From Anthopleura xanthogrammica (Eukaryota > Cnidaria > Anthozoa > Actiniaria > Actiniidae), in contig OZ025216.1 in the NCBI GenBank assembly GCA_964019055.1, positions 5,244,001-5,308,000 on the forward strand: DNA of 64,000 nucleotides, written 5' to 3'. This document shows positions 10,601 to 22,500 of the stretch, in pieces. Position 1 is the first letter of the stretch; each line of letters starts with the position of its first letter. Under the pieces are notes generated by a model. That model was given only the letters and a program-made list of their open reading frames with translations. It made no database searches and was not told the origin of the DNA. The position numbers were made by a program, and so were the translations under genes.

Positions 10601-13499
10601 ACCTGAACTTCTACAACAAACTATATCATATTTCATGTTTACTTACCTCATCCTTTTCCTCAGTGTTGATCCATTTGTTGAGCTCTTTATCGAAATAGAT
10701 CTATGGATATAATTAAAACGTAATATTATGAATTGATGAACGGTTTATAGACATTTTTATACCAGATTATGCAATATTTAATGTTCAAAGGACCACAGAA
10801 TCGGGAAAGCTAAATTCTGGGGGTTAGCCATGCTTTGACTTAGATCGTTTCAGGGTTGGATCTGTGAGTTAGCCTTGCCCTGACTTTGATCAGCCCAGAG
10901 TTTGTTTCAGGGTTCAATCTGTGAGGTAGCCGTGTCCTGACTCAGATCAGCCCAGAGGTTGTTTAAGGGTTTGGATTGTGAGTTAGCCGTGCCCTGACTT
11001 AGATCAGCCCAGAGGTTGTTTCAGGGCTTGATAAAATCGAAAGAATTGTTTTTAGTACAACTTAGAAGGCACAGTATTTTGACTTACTGTCTTGTTTTTA
11101 TCTTCTGGAAGAAACACTTCTTTTGGTCCTACTTTTGGTATAAAAGTTTTTACCAAACCTGTTATTCCAGTCCAAAACCCTGAGCTTTGCTAGAAAGACG
11201 AAAGATTGATATTAGTACAAGAATGTTATGCACTGGGCCTCAAACACTAGAGGCATAAGTTAAAAACCACAGGTAGTCCAATCCAACTGGTTCAACTTAC
11301 AGCTGGTTTACTTTCAGCAGCTTTAGAGTTATTCTTTTCTTCTTTTTCATGAGATTCTGCAAAAATCAAATTCTTCTTTAGGAAAGATAGGAAGGAAAGG
11401 ATGGAAGGAAAGAAAGAATAGGAAGAGAATAAAAGAAGAGAGGAATAAAGGATGTGAGGTGGATGGAAGGAAGGAAGAGAGGACTGATGGAAGAAAGAGA
11501 GGATGGATGGATGGATGGATGGATAGAAAGAAGGAATGAAGGAAGGAAGGAAGAAAGGACTGATGAGAGGAAGAGAGAAAGGAAGGATGGATGAATGGAT
11601 GGAAGGAAGGAAGGATGGAAGAAAGGACAGATGTAAGGGAGGGGTAGGAAAAGTTATAAGCAAGGATGCTGGATGGAAAGAAGGATGGAAGGAATGAAGA
11701 AAGGAGAGAAGGAGGAGTGAGAAAGAACATGTGAATTGCAATGGGAAAGCAATGAAGGAAGATGAGAAGAAAAAATGAGTAACCAATAAAATGAAGAAGA
11801 AAAGGTCCTACCTGACATATCCTTGCTGGGTAATGAAGACTAGGAAATGAAAAGAATAATAAAAGAATAAATAATCAATCACAACAGTCTTACTCTTTAC
11901 AGCGCGACGCGCCTTACCGTAGCCACCAAACAAACTTTTTTACAAGTTAGCCAATCAGAAAGCAGAATCTGTAATTTGCATGTGAACTTGCTTTGTTGTT
12001 ACCGCAAATATTTGAACTTCGGAGCAAGAACTTGAAGAAAATGCTTAAAAATCTCTATTTCTAAAACCAGTTTTGCTCTTTTGGCTTGCTAACACTTAAT
12101 ACTTTCGTAGGCAGTCTTTTTCATGTGGAAATTCTTTGCAAGAAGTGATTTATCGTACTTGTACGAAACTTTGGCAGGGTGGCCACGGTAAGGCGCGTCG
12201 CGCTGTAAAACAGTTACTGTGTAGTTGTTCCTGGGACAAGAATTTAATTCCACTGAGAAAACTGCTGTTACGGTGATTGGTTCGCTATTGTTCGAGTCAA
12301 AACCATGAATCAATGAAAGGAAAACAAAGATAAGAAGAGAAACTCACATCAGATGGTGATAGTGTTGGAGTTGCACTGTTGTCTTCCCAGTTGCCTCCCG
12401 TTCCTGTTATTGGGTTTGCTTGATTATAATAGTCTTCAAATGATTGAGAAGCATTTACAGGTGTTGTCTCACCATCTTCTGGTGATGTTCCTCGTCCTTT
12501 AGCAATACAAAAATATTGAGTGATGGTTAGCAATATAGAACACAAGCACAGTCAAAGAATTGACTAGGGATGTATGTATTTTTACCATGAAGCAACATCT
12601 GGGCCAATCAAAGTCAGGGCACGGCTAACTCACGGATCGAAAACTGAAATAACCTCTGGGCTGATCTAAGTCTGGGCATGGCTAACTCACAGTTTCGAAC
12701 CCTTAAAGAACCTCTCCCAAATACGTTATTCAGACAACACCCACAATTGATAATCACCTACCTATTTCCTCTGTAGTAGCAGGTTGCATCCAACTGTTCT
12801 GTTGTACCCCACCAGGCATCCACATATTATTGCCAAACGACTGCTGCTGTTGCTGCCATGAATCAAAACTTTCAGTTCGCTGCCTCATCTGATACTCTTG
12901 ACCAACTGGGCCATCATTTTGGTCCTGATAACTCTGACTAGAGAATGACTCCTTGTGTTCAATAGGTTCATTGGGCTGGTATATATCAGATGTTACTTGC
13001 TGAGACAGATCTAGATTTTGCAGCGAGTGGACAGATGGGACAGAGTGTGTTGACTGTATACTGGCCTGGCGAGACACAGTGTTGTGTGTGTAGGGAGTCG
13101 ATTCTGGAGAAGTTTTTTCGTCATGTGTTGTTTGGTGTTCGTACCCACTGAAGTAAGACATGCTACTCTGAGCCATGGGGTCTTCGTCATCATCTATTTC
13201 AGATTCCTGTTGTGGAAGTGAAATTCCACTCTGAAAATGAACAGATAAAGTTATTTATCATTCAAATTATTTTTTCCGTCATTTTGATTGGCCGAGAGAA
13301 CTGCAAATAACTGCCTACAAATAACGGTCTGCTCATGCGCATTACGGTGCAGAGCCATCTTACTGCAAATAACGGTTTGCTCATGCGCAGTAACGCTGTA
13401 TTTGACAATGGCTCGCTTCCCTGAAAAAATGAGCTGACTTCTTTGTTATTGTTTGACTCGCACTGCCCCTCAAAGATTAGAAAAAATAATTTGAATGAT

Positions 13500-13533
<34 letters not shown>

Positions 13534-16500
13534 CGAGATTTGTTAGTGTTATTTGTCACTAACAAATCACGATATATTGCTCAACCTCGTCCAATAATTG
13601 CTTAATATTGTTAGTAAAGCAATATAATAGACCCTTTTCGAATATGGCATCTATGATGTCAAACAAGGATTCTGAGAATACCCCAGGTGTTGAAAGCCAA
13701 TGTATTCCACTAGCAACATCCGGGACTGGAATGCCCCAGATTTCAAAACACAATCATTATCACTCATAACATCCAGGACATTCTCGGACTCCTCGTTTGA
13801 CATCATAGACGCCATATTCGAAAAGGGTCTATTCAACTATTGTAAATCATGTGTTCTGATTGGCTAAGTTAAAAGTAGTCTATTTCTCATAGTCCACGGA
13901 GGAGAAAAATGCTGGTTTTAGAAATAACAAATAAAATAAAATCTCTGTTTCTCTGTTTCTTTCTATCATTTAAAAAAAATAATGTTTGGTGACTGAGCTT
14001 AAAATTTTCAAGTTGCTGCTCACATTTGGGTCACCAAAATTGTAGTGTAAGGTGCCAACCAATAATTTAGGGAGCCCTTGGCAAGATAATTGAAGTAAGT
14101 CCTGAGATGCATAAAAAATGTTTGCTTAAAAATGCACACTTTTTGCCGCAATCCCTGCTGTTCAACTTCTTTTTTTATTTTTATACTAATTAATGCAATT
14201 AGACCTCTTTCTCCTATGAGGTATGGGTTCAATAGCCCACTTAGCTTTGCCAAATGTTGGGGTCATGGGCTTGGTCTTACTGTTAATTAAATGATATAAA
14301 CCATGGCTTATGCAAGTACAGCGCACTAGGAAGATGCAAAATTCGGAGAGATAATGCTACTTACATCTTTTCCTTCCATCACGTTGTTGAACTTCTTTAA
14401 CCAAGACTGAACAAACAACTCCACATTTGTACCAGACTGTTCCATGTATCCTACCAACTGTTCCGTTGTCTGGAAGAAAATGTTCTCATTTCAAAAATTG
14501 TCTTATTTTAGAGGGTTTGTATCAATGTGATGGTTGGATTACAAAGGTTTTTATATTGCTGAAATGGTTATATTATGGAGGTTGCTGATGCATTAGAAAA
14601 GGTGGTCGCTTTGGTGGTTGTATTATAAAGGTTGTGATATCATCAAGGTGGTCACATTATGGAGGTTGTGACAAATCAATTGCAACTCCCTTACAGACAT
14701 GGTTGTATCTTAAAGGTTATCATATCATCATATTACAACAATAGAAAGTTTGGCACTTTACAAAGGTGGACTGGTTGTATTATGAAAATTGTTATCTTAC
14801 CTTGTAAACATTTTTCTTCATTGTTTCATTAAATGAGTGAGGATGTTTCATCATCAGATCTCCAACAAACTGCAGATAATCCAGGGCCTGCAAATAAAAA
14901 AATTAAACAAACCAGTTAGCATACCATCTTGATCAGTAAATGGTTTCATTGTAAAATAAATGGGCAGGTTGATAGTCTGCTATCATGCTGTTATAGATCG
15001 TTGTCGATTATTTACCTCTTTGTGGTATCCAGCATCTACAAGCTTGGTAGCATAGAAGTATCTGAACACCTGAAAGACATTAAAAAATTACATTACTTAG
15101 TCTAAATAATGTCAAACAAAGCAAGCTGGTCCCATGAATGTTAATAAATCATTTAAGATTGGCATAATCTCTGATGCAATCTCTTTATGCATTATTTTAG
15201 TGTGAAAATATTTACCTGCAGACCAGGCAAGAAGAACTCTGAATTTTCCAGGCTGCTTGCATATTCAAATAACTATAAAAAAAATACAATAATGGCATTA
15301 ATTAATAAGTATTTTATTTATCGAATATCAATTAAACATGTGCCCTTCGATTCCTTTACCTCAGTTAGCTGTAAGGCTTCAAGAGATTCAAACTTGTCAC
15401 ATTTCTTAGATCTGGAAAGCAGATAAGAATTGCTTGGTTATTTTAATTTTTGGACAAGTGAATATGAAAATAAATGGGAAGATAAAGTAGTAATTTTGGT
15501 TTAATTTGGTGAACAGGCTACTGTACGACCTTGAAGGTGAGGGTTCGTTTTCTGAATAATTTTTTTTTGATAACATGTTATTGCATTATTGCATTTTTTA
15601 ATGCATCCAGCTTTTCTTGCAGAAATTTTCAAATAGAATGGGAGCAGGTTCATTCGAACTGTAAAACCACCCCTAGCAATGGACCTGGTGAACCTTGACA
15701 TTTTGATGGCTTGGGGATATTATTGTTTCAATGTTAGAGTAGCATCCATATTTCAATTTACTAGATACTAAGTGTCAAAGATTAGTAAAGAAAGAAATAG
15801 CACCCAAGGTATATATGTCCATATTGTCTGAGAAGGGTACAGAGGGTTATGCTCACCTGTGCTTGCATCCAATCAACACCATCTTGGAGTTTGTTCCAGG
15901 TGTCCCTGGTCTCAGGCCAGCCAGCAGGTAACAGAGATGTGATGCCAGAAGAAGATCGGGCTGTTTTGCTATATGAGTAATAACAAGAGTATAAATACAA
16001 TAAATAACCAATGAAAATGCCAGGTCATGGCACAGCAAATCTAATACAAAAGCATAACATGCCTTGTTAAAAGAATAGATCAGGTACTGTATGTCTTACC
16101 TAAGGTATCACCAAGAGTGATGATGTTTTCCTTGTCCTTATCAGGAAATGAGGTTGGATTGGCTATGATCCCAGCAAGATTTGAAGCCCAGTTTGTATGA
16201 TGCTGCACAAAAAATGTAAATGTATATTACCTTACGTCAAAGCACTACAATAAGAATACCCTCTACAAGCCACAACCCAGACATTCCTCCACTTCACCCA
16301 GTTATTTCATGCATCTCTCTTTCATTCCTTTACTATTTGTCCCGTCTTTCCATCCTTTCTTCCTTCCTAAATTCATTCATCTTTTTCAACTGACCTTGAC
16401 AGCATGAGGCACTTTTCCACCAAGATGTTCATAAACTGTTTTCAGAGGATCTTTTTCTTCCAGAGTCATAAAAAACCTAAACAATGACACAGAAATATAA

Positions 16501-19500
16501 ATAAGGAAACAAGTGGAAAGATAAGATAGTTGGTTATTTTGGTGACCACCGATGTGTTCACTGAAGATTGTTTCCTTTTATTACCTGGAGATAATTGAAG
16601 AACTGTTCTTGGAGTCCAACATGGAGTTGTTCACCTTGGTGTCCATCAATCCACCGAGGAGGACTGCATGTGCCCATAAGCCATTGCTCATTCCATACTC
16701 AAGTGCTTCCTGGAGATATGTGGGAAAATTGATGTTACTACAGCCCAAACTAGTTTCCTTGCTAGAGGTACATGTAGCTTTAGGAGTTGTTGTACCCTAT
16801 CCTGGTCTACCAGTATATGGGGGACATGTTTTGGGACTACACATTGAAATATATCCTCTTCAGATCTCCCCTTAGATAATCCGATTTCCCTCCACTTCTA
16901 TGAATGTAGATTATTTAGATGTTACACAGTGGTTTACCTTTGTTTTTCCTTCCAAAAGAAGTCCACGGAAAACCAAAAGATGATCCACTGGCTTAGCAGC
17001 AGCATCCTCTTCAGATGATTCTTCATCATCGGATGAATCTGACGAGCTGTCGTCACTGCTGTCATCATCAGATGATGAATCACTGCTGCTTGATTCTTCA
17101 CTCTGCTGCCTCTTCTTTTTGGTTTTCTTGGTTTTCTTCTTTTTCTCAAAATGCTGGACAGACATCATCAACATCTCTGCTATGTCTTCTGCTACGATTG
17201 CCTATTTATTACAAAACAGAAATGAAGTTAGATTTTCTCAAAACTACTTGAATGTGTTAGTAGCAGTTCACAGGATAGGAGAGCAAAAGACAATAGAGCA
17301 CACCAAAGAACAGCAATTCACAGCCTAGCACAGTACAACATAATGAGCTCAGAGTGCACCACACCACAGCACAATACAGCATAGGCACAGTACAGTAGAG
17401 TGGAGCACAGCACAACACAATAAAGCATAGCCCAGAGGAGCACAGGACAGCACAGCACAAGGCATACCCATATGTAATCCATGAAAGCCATGCCATCAAC
17501 CCACTAAGACGTATATATAACAGTAAGAATTGATGAATGAACATAATTATGTTAGATTTTTGCCCTACTCTTCAAGCATACAGACTTTGTACAACTTTAC
17601 ATAAGACTTTTTACAAGCATTCAAGAGTAACATAAAATCAAGTACCATAAAATCCATCAGACAAGTCATCTTAAGGTGTAAAATTAAGGTGTCTATTTAC
17701 CCCATTGTGCTTTATCAGTGACAGTAAGAACTTCCATAGGACCCATCTAGCCTGCTGACTGGCCAGGTTTGTTGATGACTGATGAATCTCATCAGCTTTG
17801 GTTTGAACATACTCAATAACTTGTCTCTTCATTGTGCCACGACTGAAATACAAATGGATATAACACTTGAAGAGGCTTTTTGTAAAACATGTTAGTAAAA
17901 ATAGTTGGCTGTTACACCCATTTTCATAATTAAAACATCCCGTCAATCAAAAATTTACTAGCTCAGACTGTTGAAAATGTGATTTATGGAAGCCAAAAAC
18001 CCAGACAACTTGAATTGTAGCTAGTCGTCTGGGTTGCATAATTATTATGAAAATGGGTGTAATAAACATGTCATAAATATGGAGCCTGCAAAAGTTGCTG
18101 ATACTCATGCTTATGGCTCATGTATATAAGAAGGAACAGACATGTAACTACATTTTTGAAGATTGAGTAATCAGGCATGATAATTTATAAATTTAGTCGA
18201 GTTGTCTCTGATTTTTTAAATTTAAAATCCAAACGTTAGCCAACCATTAGACCACTGATGAAGACCGTAGTACCTTGGTTGAAACGTTTGGATTTTTAAA
18301 TTCAAAAAATCAGAGACAACTCGACTAAATTTATAAATGTAACTACATTTATAAATATTAAAGATATGGGAAGGTCAAGGTATTTACCATGATAAAGGAC
18401 CTGGGAAAGCTTCAATTTGCTCCTTCTCTTTTATACTGAAGACAGCCTATATAAAAGTAAAATAAAAATATTTAATATCATTTGATGGAGAGAAATTCAG
18501 TTATGCATACTAATGCAATAAGAAACTCAACACCTTCAACACATGTCTAGGTATTCATCAAGTTATTCACCATTTTACGGGTCACAGACAAAGCATTCAA
18601 TTGAGAATTCAAGGTAGTTTCAAAGGATTATTCAAATTTTAACCTTGCAACCTCAACTGAATGCTGTGTGTTTGAACCCATGTATGGAAAGTGGTGAATT
18701 ACAAAATTTGGAACTTCTATCAGATACCTTAAGACAGGATACTTGTACCAGTGGTTTCTGGCCATCATCAGGGTGATGTGGTAAAGTCACTAACAGTTGC
18801 CCAGCAGGACCAAATCTACAGGTCATGTGTGGCCTTAAGAAATGTAAGGGCGTGGTTCTAAGGGGTACAACCTCTTGCACCTCACCCTCTGTGTTGATGA
18901 AAAAAAAAGAAAAGTAAATATTGCTGCGATTCTCATTATTCTGCAAACTCAGACATTTCAAGGGCTTGTTGTGAAATTAATTTTTCGCTGCCGTCAATCA
19001 AAACTAATCAGTCAGTACCTTTTATACTTTTGACTGGCGGCAGTGAAACACCAAATTTTGATGGGCAACTAGCAACTACTGAGTTCGCAGAATATTGAGA
19101 ATCGCAGTAATGGGGAATGAAAAATATAAAAATGGATGGATGGATAGGATAGACAAATGGCTGGATGGAAGGAAGAGTAGATGGGCAGAAATAGGGATGG
19201 GTGAAAATGTGGTTCACTGGGGAAAGTGGAAGGAAGGATGGATGGGAGGATGGAAGAAGGAAGTGATAAAATTAATGAATAAATGAATGTATGAATGAGA
19301 TACCCAATGAGTGTCAACATACCTTCTTGATCTTTTTCAAGAGCAGATTCCTCAGCCTGTTGCTCTTCATTCACCTGATTTTCAGGGTAGCTCCCCTCTC
19401 CACTAGAATACTGGCTACCATGCCCTGAGCCGAAGGCAGCATACTGATGATAATAATCATAGTATGGTCCATACCCAGGGTAATAACTTGGAGGAGGATA

Positions 19501-22500
19501 ATGATAGGGCATACCGTACGGCCCTGGATAATATCCATATTGTTGTTCATATCCAGGATAATGATGCGGTTGCTGTTGCTGATATCCATAATAAGGATCA
19601 TGACTGTAACTATACCCAGCAGGAGTACTACGTCCTGAACCTGACGACGGACTACTTGAACTATAAGGCTCTTTATATTCCCCATAATGTGTATCAGTAA
19701 TTGGCTTAAAGTTATCTCTATCAGCACTATCTTTATGATAATCATTTCGGTATGAATCTAGTTCTTCTCGTGATGAGCGTTCAGGCCTCCCATGATCATA
19801 TTGACTATCAAAGCTGCGATCTAGATAGGAGTGATCCTCACGGGACCTCCGAGATGAGTAGTAATCATAGTTATCGGCTTTAGGTTGACCTCTCTTGTAG
19901 TGATCATAATAATCATTATTTCTGTATCCTTCGGCTTCTCTTCTTTCACGAGTATACCTATAATCTCTTTCAACTCTATCATCATATTCATGTGGACCAT
20001 GATGGTCATCATATTCCCTCGACGTATTATGCCGAAAGTCATCATAATGTTCATTTCCCCTCAAGCTCCTGTCCTGAAAATCTTCACGGCTTGTTCTCAG
20101 AACATGTGAGCCTGAATAATGTTCACGATGTGAATCACGGTCATCATGTTTATGAGTGTAATCCTGGTATGATAGATGTTCTGACTGCCTTTGTGATACC
20201 CGAGAAGGACTTTCTTCTCTTAGTTCACGCACTCTAGGATTACTATAATTATACTGACTCTCATCCTCAACATTCCTGTGTCTTGAATGTTTCCTTTCCT
20301 CGGCATGGTCTTCAGCATAGCGAGAGCGGTGCTCCCCTCTGTGAGGATTACCAATCCCATGTCCCTCACTTTTGCCATGATATTCAGTCTCTCTAGTAGG
20401 ATAATGAACTGATTCCTCGGTGGTTCCATGATCTCCAACATGTGGATTACCAACCTCTTCGTGTTGAACCCCATATTTATCACCTCTTGTATGCTTTTCA
20501 TGATGATATTCCCTCTGTGAGGTATGATGACCAGATTCCTGCATAACATGTGGATTTCCCACAGGGTTCTCAGTTGATAAATCATGCACAACAGGGACTT
20601 GATGAAGTGAGGATTGGGTTTGCTCTGATGTGCTTGTAGCTGGAACAGTCATGTTTGTTGATGGATTCTCAACATTAGATTCTTGGTTTAATTTCTTTTG
20701 CTCTTTTTTTAGAGCTTTCAGGCGCTTCTTTTCAGCTTTCCTAGAAATTCAGAACATTACCATTAACTCAGTATCGATATCTATTTATGAGATACAGAAA
20801 TCTCTTTATAGATTTGTCTAGTTGTTCTAGCACTTGCACTAATTGGGATCCCTTTTCACTCACATACACAAACTACATGTACCACTACATTCAATATTCT
20901 ATGCACACAATGCTCAAGTCACACGTTGATTATTATTGAGGGAGGAAACCAGAGAACCAGGAGAAAACCCTTGTAACACAGGAAAGAACAACACAGCAAA
21001 CAAACTCAATTCACATAATTATTATGGTGTCCACAGAGCTTGAACCAGCGACCTGAACCTTTGGAACCACAGTCTTGGTACAAGACAACACATTAGGAGC
21101 ATATGCCACCCAAATAATTTAACAATAGCCAGCTAATACTATAAAACATTTTTCTGACTTTAGTTCTAGTGAAGTAATGTGTTGTTTCTCACCTTTCTTT
21201 TTTGGATAATGTAGCTGATGAATCGCCTTTGGTTTCTAAACCTGAACAAGTTCTTAATTAGAATCTATCATTACAGTAGTCAGTGGTCCTCATTATCTTT
21301 ACAGCATGGCATGCAAAAATATGACCACTTTTAATGTATTGCATACTTCTATGCACTGGCTTTTGCATGTTAAACCACCACATTTCGATGCAAAGCTTTT
21401 CTGGCTTTACCATAATAATATAAGTTGTGTAAAGCTTGCTTGGCAGCAAAAAGCCCATTTATAGAAGTACTGCATGCAAATACATTAAAAGTGGTCATAC
21501 ATTTATGTGTCATGCGTCAATATCATTAGTCAAATTTTTAATGACAGAGAATATTCTTGAAGACACATAATATTTCTAATCGTCATGATCATTGAGAGCT
21601 TATCATTAATCATAAAGCTCATCATTTTGAATTATCATCATCATTACCTACTAAACAACTAATAAATATGGTATCCTTACTATGATCAATTTAATAAATA
21701 ATACATGTTAAATAATATAATTAACAATCTCTCTTACGGAATCCTTTGACATCAAAATCTACTAACCTTGGTCTGACAGCAATTCTTGTGAGCCACTTAA
21801 CTCCTGTTTTGGTTGAAGAGCTTCAGAAGAAGCAGGTGAAGGTACAGCAGGCTTGGGGGACTGCTTAAATTACCAAGTACAGACAATAAAATAAGTACAA
21901 ATGAACTTACATGATATTGCAATGTCTATCACAATCAATATAGAGGTGGGTGGCGGGGGGGGGAAGCTCTTTAGAATTTGCTATAAAAAACTTGTTATTG
22001 CTAATCACCACCACAAGTACAGCAGTGGCACAGCTCAACGGGGTTGAACTGAAAGCATAAGAGGCAAACGCTGGAGAACATATCTCATTTGTTTTTGCAG
22101 GAAGCAACTACACGTCACAGTAGCACTACCCCCTCCCCAGATGTTTTTTTTTTTTAGTTCAGATGGAAGAAAAAAAAGCAAACTTGTCCCTGGGACCAGA
22201 GGAACCCTACTTTCTTGTAACTGGTGGTGAAAATAATACCTGTAATGCTGGTGCAAGCATAATAGCTGGTGATATTGCTGTAGGTACATTAGTGGACCAC
22301 AAGGAAGAAGACATGCATACTGGAGTCCTTGATTTTTCTTTACTTGTGGCTCTTTTAGTCTGATTTCATTTAAAAAATTATAATAATTTAGCAAAATAAA
22401 CAAATGACAAGTCTGCCATAAAGGATTCTCTTGATTATCCTTTCTTTTTAATCCAAAAATGATTTTCCTACCATTGCCATGGGTCCACTTTCTGGAGGCA

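Larger units (their letters stand above)
7947..13230 (-). other. SEC16: SEC16 C-terminal exons 25-35
   Basis: Exons are 13230-12762, 12496-12348, 11839-11812 (28 nt), 11356-11301, 11189-11088, 10700-10647, 10555-10471, 10015-9767, 9617-9477, 8575-8515 and 7977-7947, all phase-compatible. The first is Gln/Ser-rich linker. Exons 29-31 encode the conserved C-terminal block: GFWTGITGLVKTFIPK, then VFLPEDKNKT, IYFDKELNKWIN and a Pro run. Exon 33 carries KYVDVLNP, also conserved in human SEC16A. In other animals this end binds Sec23 and Sec12; that role is taken from the family. Confidence 0.9.
14365..18888 (-). other. SEC16: SEC16 central conserved domain, exons 12-24
   Basis: Thirteen exons (18888-18728, 18446-18388, 17842-17701, 17201-16938, 16709-16585, 16476-16395, 16202-16100, 15968-15857, 15411-15360, 15272-15216, 15069-15016, 14887-14801, 14469-14365) encode about residues 1861-2328. 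This is the ancestral-coatomer-element alpha-solenoid that binds Sec13. Matches to the family are a CRFGPAGQLLVTLP opening strand, FPGPL, ALEYGMSNGLWAHAVLL, KDPLKTVYEHLGGKVP, ITLGDTL followed by LASHLCYLLAG, and EALQLTELFEYASSLE. The acceptor for the exon ending at 15968 was chosen as TATAG before CAAAAC, because only that frame gives the conserved HLCYLLAG block. An unusual Lys/Ser-Asp tract interrupts the domain in the exon at 17201-16938. Confidence 0.95.

Noticed and set aside
11292..11786. 164-codon Ser/Phe/Leu/Pro frame on minus strand
   Set aside because: Degenerate GGAA/GGAT repeat; only its last part coincides with the true SEC16 exon at 11356-11301, which is read from there.
15857..15968. 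Alternative acceptor AAACAG before CCCGATC for this SEC16 exon
   Set aside because: With the incoming phase it reads ARSSSGITSLLPAGW and loses the conserved LCYLLAG block; the acceptor seven bases upstream keeps it.
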